Shown here piece after piece: positions 52,093 to 55,026 of a DNA stretch of 55,026 nucleotides. The notes beneath the pieces are model-generated. The model was not told the DNA's origin and ran no database searches. It saw only the letters and a list, made by a program, of their open reading frames with translations. The position numbers were made by a program, and so were the translations under genes. Source of the stretch: CAZPBC01 sp964584775 (GTDB lineage: Bacteria > Chlamydiota > Chlamydiia > Chlamydiales > SLFE01); NCBI GenBank assembly GCA_964584775.1, contig CAZPBC010000011.1, positions 1 to 55,026 of the forward strand, written 5' to 3'. Every line of letters begins with the position of its first letter. Position 1 is the first letter of the stretch.

Positions 52093-53514
52093 ATGACAAC
52101 GATAACGATTCTGTTCGTTATCACCCTTATAGCGGGTCTTTATATGACCTGGAGTATCGGCGCCAACGACGTGGCCAACGCCATTGGAACGTCGGTGGGA
52201 TCCAGAGCCCTCACGCTCCGCCAGGCCGTCATCATGGCAGCCCTCCTTGAATTTTCTGGAGCCTTCTTTTTCGGTTCACATGTCACCCATACCCTCCAGG
52301 ATAGGATCTTCGACGTCAGTGTCTTTGGGTCTGACCATATCGTGATCGTCTTTGGAATGCTTGCCGTTCTTCTTGGAGCGGCCACCTGGATCCTCATCGC
52401 GACTTACTACGGCCTCCCCATCTCGACCACCCACTCCATTATCGGTGCTCTTATCGGTTTTGCCATTGCTGCAGGTGGCTTTCAGAGCGTCTACTGGAAG
52501 AACGTCTCTTACATTGCCATCAGCTGGGTCCTCTCACCGGTCATCGGAGGGTTTTTTGCCTTCCTCATCTTCAGCTTCCTCAGGAAGCGGATTTTTTACG
52601 CGAAACACCCCTTCCGGGCCGCAAAAAGTGCCACCCCCTTCATTGTCTTCGTCTTTGTTTTCGTCTTCACCTTTGTCGTCGGCTTTCAGAAGTTTCCCTA
52701 TTTCTCAGAATCGCTCAGCCTCCAGCAGGTGCTCCTCCTCGCCACGTTCCTCAGCTTCGTTGGAGCTCTCATCGCATGGAACTTACTGCGCCGCATGACG
52801 CTGCCTGAAGAGGAGACGATCGTCTCTCGCCACCATCCCAATGTCCCCAAAGAGATCGAGAAAACAAGGCGCCACCTCGCCCGACTCAAAAACTATACAG
52901 AGGGCCACTCCCACGCACGCCTCGAGGCGCTTTCACGCGACTTTGACGAGATCTCTGGAGAGCTCTCAAAATCTTCCATCGACGAGATCCAAGTCCCCAG
53001 TTTCCTCGCGATTGAAAGGATCTTCTCCGTGCTCCAGGTGATGAGCGCCGCACTCATGGCCTTCTCCCACGGAGCCAACGACGTCGCGAATGCCATCGGA
53101 CCGATCGCCATCGCCATCGACGTCCTCCAACATGGAACCTACTCCAACAGCGCCTTCCTCCCCCCCTGGCTTCTCGCACTCGGTGGGGTGGGGATCGTCC
53201 TCGGCCTCACCACCTGGGGGTGGAGAGTGATCGAAACGATCGGCAACCGCATCACCGAACTCACTCCGACACGAGGCTTCTCCGCGGAGTTTGGGGCCGC
53301 CTTCACCATCCTCGTCGCCTCACGTCTGGGGATCCCCATCTCTGCAACACACACCCTCGTCGGTGCCGTTCTCGGTGTCGGCTTCGCGCGTGGAATCGGA
53401 GCCCTCAACCTCTCAACCATCCGCGACATCGTCATCACCTGGGTCATCACCATCCCCTTCGGAGCGCTCATCTCTGTCGGCTTCTTCACCCTAATCCGCT
53501 TAGCTTTTAGTTAA
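52093..53514 (+). CDS. PiT-family inorganic phosphate transporter
   Basis: A 473-residue inner-membrane phosphate permease of the PiT (PF01384) family. Both duplicated signature motifs are present: SIGANDVANAIGTSVGSRAL near residue 17 and FSHGANDVANAIGPIAIA near 323. The repeats STTHSIIGALIGFA and SATHTLVGAVLGVGFARG accompany them. About ten hydrophobic helices flank a cytosolic charged loop at 240-300. It lies 47 bases after the DUF47 gene and is probably cotranscribed; it corresponds to CT692 (ygo4). Transport is expected to be driven by H+ or Na+. Confidence 0.95.
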   Translation: MTTITILFVITLIAGLYMTWSIGANDVANAIGTSVGSRALTLRQAVIMAALLEFSGAFFFGSHVTHTLQDRIFDVSVFGSDHIVIVFGMLAVLLGAATWILIATYYGLPISTTHSIIGALIGFAIAAGGFQSVYWKNVSYIAISWVLSPVIGGFFAFLIFSFLRKRIFYAKHPFRAAKSATPFIVFVFVFVFTFVVGFQKFPYFSESLSLQQVLLLATFLSFVGALIAWNLLRRMTLPEEETIVSRHHPNVPKEIEKTRRHLARLKNYTEGHSHARLEALSRDFDEISGELSKSSIDEIQVPSFLAIERIFSVLQVMSAALMAFSHGANDVANAIGPIAIAIDVLQHGTYSNSAFLPPWLLALGGVGIVLGLTTWGWRVIETIGNRITELTPTRGFSAEFGAAFTILVASRLGIPISATHTLVGAVLGVGFARGIGALNLSTIRDIVITWVITIPFGALISVGFFTLIRLAFS

Positions 53515-53618
53515 CCTAGATCAAAACTGGCACGCTTGAACATAAGCAGAGACTCCTAGCCCTTTGTTTCATCAAGGACCTACGCATCCCTTAACTCGAA
53601 GTTTCCCACTAGCTTAAC

Positions 53619-54692
53619 TTAGTTAGGATGCTGGCGCCTAAATTCAGCGTTGGACTCTAATAAAAGCTTTCGAGTTGATTCAATGAATGCTTTGGGAAAG
53701 CCGAACTCTTCACCCTCATCCACCAATAACCACATCGCTGGGCCACATCCTTCTTCTACAAGTGATTGGAGTATTTTTTGACCCTCAGCTTTGTGCTGAT
53801 CCTCGTTCACTCTCAATAAAGCATCAGCTAAAAGAAGTGAAAAAACATGCAAACCTTTGTAATGCTCTGCCACACTCCTAAGAATATCAAGAGTGAGCAA
53901 TCCTGACACTCTAATCAATGCGTAAATAGACCCTCGGTGTAAAAAGGGAGACATGGCTTCAATGAACATTTCTTTTACTTGCTGTTGTATCTCCGTCAAG
54001 GCCTCCTCTTCGTCAGGTTTAAGAGGGGACACGGAGCACCGAACAAGCTCCTTGTCTAGCGCAGAGAGAAAGAAGGAATAACCCTTGTCTAAATTCCATT
54101 TGGCGATAATGACTTTTGCGCGCTGCTCAAAATCTTCTATCGCTTGAAAAGCTTCCCAATCGACGCCTCTACGCTGCTTAGCGGGAACCTCTTCAAAATT
54201 TAGCAGAAGTGGTAAAACCGAGTGCTTCTCTATCATCTCCAAAGCTTTTTGTCCGGCTTTTTCTACTTCAGTATCCCGATAATCAGCTCTTTGATTCATC
54301 CATTGGATAAGAGGAGAGATTTTTTTAGAAGACAGAGCGGTGGAAGCGGCTTCGATGCAGATTTCTGCAAGGGTCGGAATGAGGAAGAGGCTAGCGATGT
54401 AGGCCACTTCAGCAGCGATGAGTGGAACGCCTGCAATCGATAGGTAAGCAACAGCTGCAATCGTCGCGAGCGCTGCTGATAGAGCCAGTTTGACAAAGCT
54501 ATGGGAAAGGAGCGACTTTGGTTGAAAAGCAGTGGTGAGCTTTTGAGAAGCAAAAAGAATGGAGAGGCCTACGACACCCGCAGCCGCAGCCAAGGAGCCT
54601 GTCGCGTAAGTCACCCCCACTGTAGCCAAAGTAGCAGCTACCTTTCCATAGGTGTAAACTCGGTAACTATGTAAATTCTCAATCGCTTCCAT
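53619..54692 (-). CDS. Hypothetical protein with N-terminal hydrophobic region
   Basis: About 357 residues. The first 125 residues contain three or four hydrophobic segments, among them VAATLATVGVTYATGSLAAA, LALSAALATIAAVAYLSIAG and VAYIASLFLIPTLAEI, then a polar helical C-terminal domain of about 230 residues. Near 270-350 it has Sel1-like features (GQKILQSLVEEGCGPAMWLL). The topology is compatible with an inclusion-membrane protein, but this is only inference. The ATG at 54692 (MEAIENLHSYRVY) is my choice; the frame extends to 54797 but that part covers a decayed ABC permease fragment. No good ribosome site is visible for either. Confidence 0.65.
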   Translation of the reverse strand: MEAIENLHSYRVYTYGKVAATLATVGVTYATGSLAAAAGVVGLSILFASQKLTTAFQPKSLLSHSFVKLALSAALATIAAVAYLSIAGVPLIAAEVAYIASLFLIPTLAEICIEAASTALSSKKISPLIQWMNQRADYRDTEVEKAGQKALEMIEKHSVLPLLLNFEEVPAKQRRGVDWEAFQAIEDFEQRAKVIIAKWNLDKGYSFFLSALDKELVRCSVSPLKPDEEEALTEIQQQVKEMFIEAMSPFLHRGSIYALIRVSGLLTLDILRSVAEHYKGLHVFSLLLADALLRVNEDQHKAEGQKILQSLVEEGCGPAMWLLVDEGEEFGFPKAFIESTRKLLLESNAEFRRQHPN

Positions 54693-54714
54693 TTGAAACT
54701 GTGTGACGATTCGC

Positions 54715-54912
54715 TCAGTGTATTGAATATACAGTACAAAAAAAACTCCAGTGAGTCGAGCTCTTTGTGGAGCTTGAACCGACAAGGGCGATCGCAATGA
54801 ACAGGATGGTGAGCGGGGGCAGAAAAGCGTTCGGTAAGATGTGTAGAAAGATCATGCAACGGTCTGAGACACCAAAACAACAACGACCTGCTTCAATAAA
54901 AGCATCGAACTT
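54715..54912 (-). pseudogene. Fragment of an OppC/DppC-type ABC transporter permease
   Basis: A 65-codon open stretch without start, read on the minus strand. FDAFIEAGRCCFGVSDR followed by MIFLHILPNAFLPPLTIL corresponds to the cytoplasmic EAA loop of peptide ABC permeases (typical form: dfv.AAra.G.sd..Ii..HiLPN...p). Both ends are missing and stops flank it at 54913-54915 and 54715-54717. The gene is broken; no other transporter component lies in the window. Confidence 0.5.
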
Positions 54913-54936
54913 CTATCCCCTTATTTCAGCAATGGG

Positions 54937-55026
54937 CTACGCACCGTCTAAATCAAAGACCTCTAACACCTCATTATAAAGAGTGCTTTCTCCTAAATAA
55001 CGAAGCCAACCTCTTGTTGAGGTTGG
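54937..55026 (-). other. Open reading stretch at the window edge
   Basis: Twenty-nine codons on the minus strand, entering from the right edge and ending at TAG (54939-54937); the last residues are YNEVLEVFDLDGA. It is in the same frame as the ABC permease fragment and may be the end of another gene or part of the same decayed region. It cannot be identified here. Confidence 0.3.
55006..55026. repeat. Strong hairpin at the right edge
   Basis: CCAACCTC, a five-base loop TTGTT, and GAGGTTGG form a perfect 8-bp stem that ends with the window. It may be a terminator; a following T-run would lie outside the window and cannot be seen. Confidence 0.4.

Noticed and set aside
54767..54979. Plus-strand open frame of 70 codons that looked like a transposase tail
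   Set aside because: The opposite strand gives a recognisable ABC permease segment, which explains the open frame better. No terminal repeats or transposase motif were seen.

Overview
The window is a piece of chromosome from a member of the phylum Chlamydiae, most likely an environmental (amoeba-associated) lineage rather than Chlamydia itself. Three gene blocks carry the order I know from Chlamydia trachomatis: nifS-like/pgm/yjbC/CT724-like (782-4548), sufB-C-D-S (18601-23167), and lpdA-lipA ... sctJ-CT560-sctL-sctR-sctS-sctT (35547 down to 24455). A DUF47/PiT phosphate pair (51371-53514) also fits. putA, NamZ, TrkAH, an RHS protein and AbiE-type toxin-antitoxin genes fit the larger environmental chlamydiae. 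I cannot name the species.

Layout. 1-780: an AbiEi/DUF6088-type antitoxin gene with two related inverted repeats, cut by the window edge from its partner. 782-6368: a degenerate NifS-like gene and gpmA on the minus strand, then a plus-strand run of pseudouridine synthase, Rsm22-like methyltransferase and a large hypothetical protein. 6380-9996: an accessory patch with a decayed small gene, a DUF4143 ATPase, a pre-toxin-domain protein, a displaced copy of the 3' end of uvrD and a small orphan. 9997-18401: uvrD overlapping putA, a NamZ-like muramidase and a large lineage-specific protein. 18542-23167: the suf operon with structured leader sequence. 23220-29025: a membrane-anchored LRR protein convergent with a six-gene type III secretion export-apparatus operon.

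29091-37798 holds candidate host-directed proteins wedged around lipA and lpdA: a kinase-fold protein next to sctJ, an Inc-like two-helix membrane protein, and a proline-rich protein whose C-terminal half looks like a RasGEF domain. 37854-43523: prmA, trkH, trkA and an SLC13-type permease with RCK/TrkA-C domains. 43605-48155: a secreted 1516-residue RHS protein ending in a lipase-like domain. 48152-49628: an AbiEi/AbiEii pair. 49758-54692: a repeat-built hypothetical, the phosphate transport pair and a membrane hypothetical. The right edge carries a decayed OppC-type ABC permease fragment.

How they may work together: housekeeping genes (Fe-S assembly feeding the Fe-S enzyme LipA, lipoate use by LpdA complexes, glycolysis, proline catabolism, K+ and phosphate uptake) are interleaved with the core of a type III secretion machine and several proteins with eukaryote-like modules (RasGEF-like plus SH3-ligand motifs, kinase-like, LRR) that are plausible substrates of that machine. 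No tRNA, rRNA, CRISPR array or intact insertion sequence was recognised.
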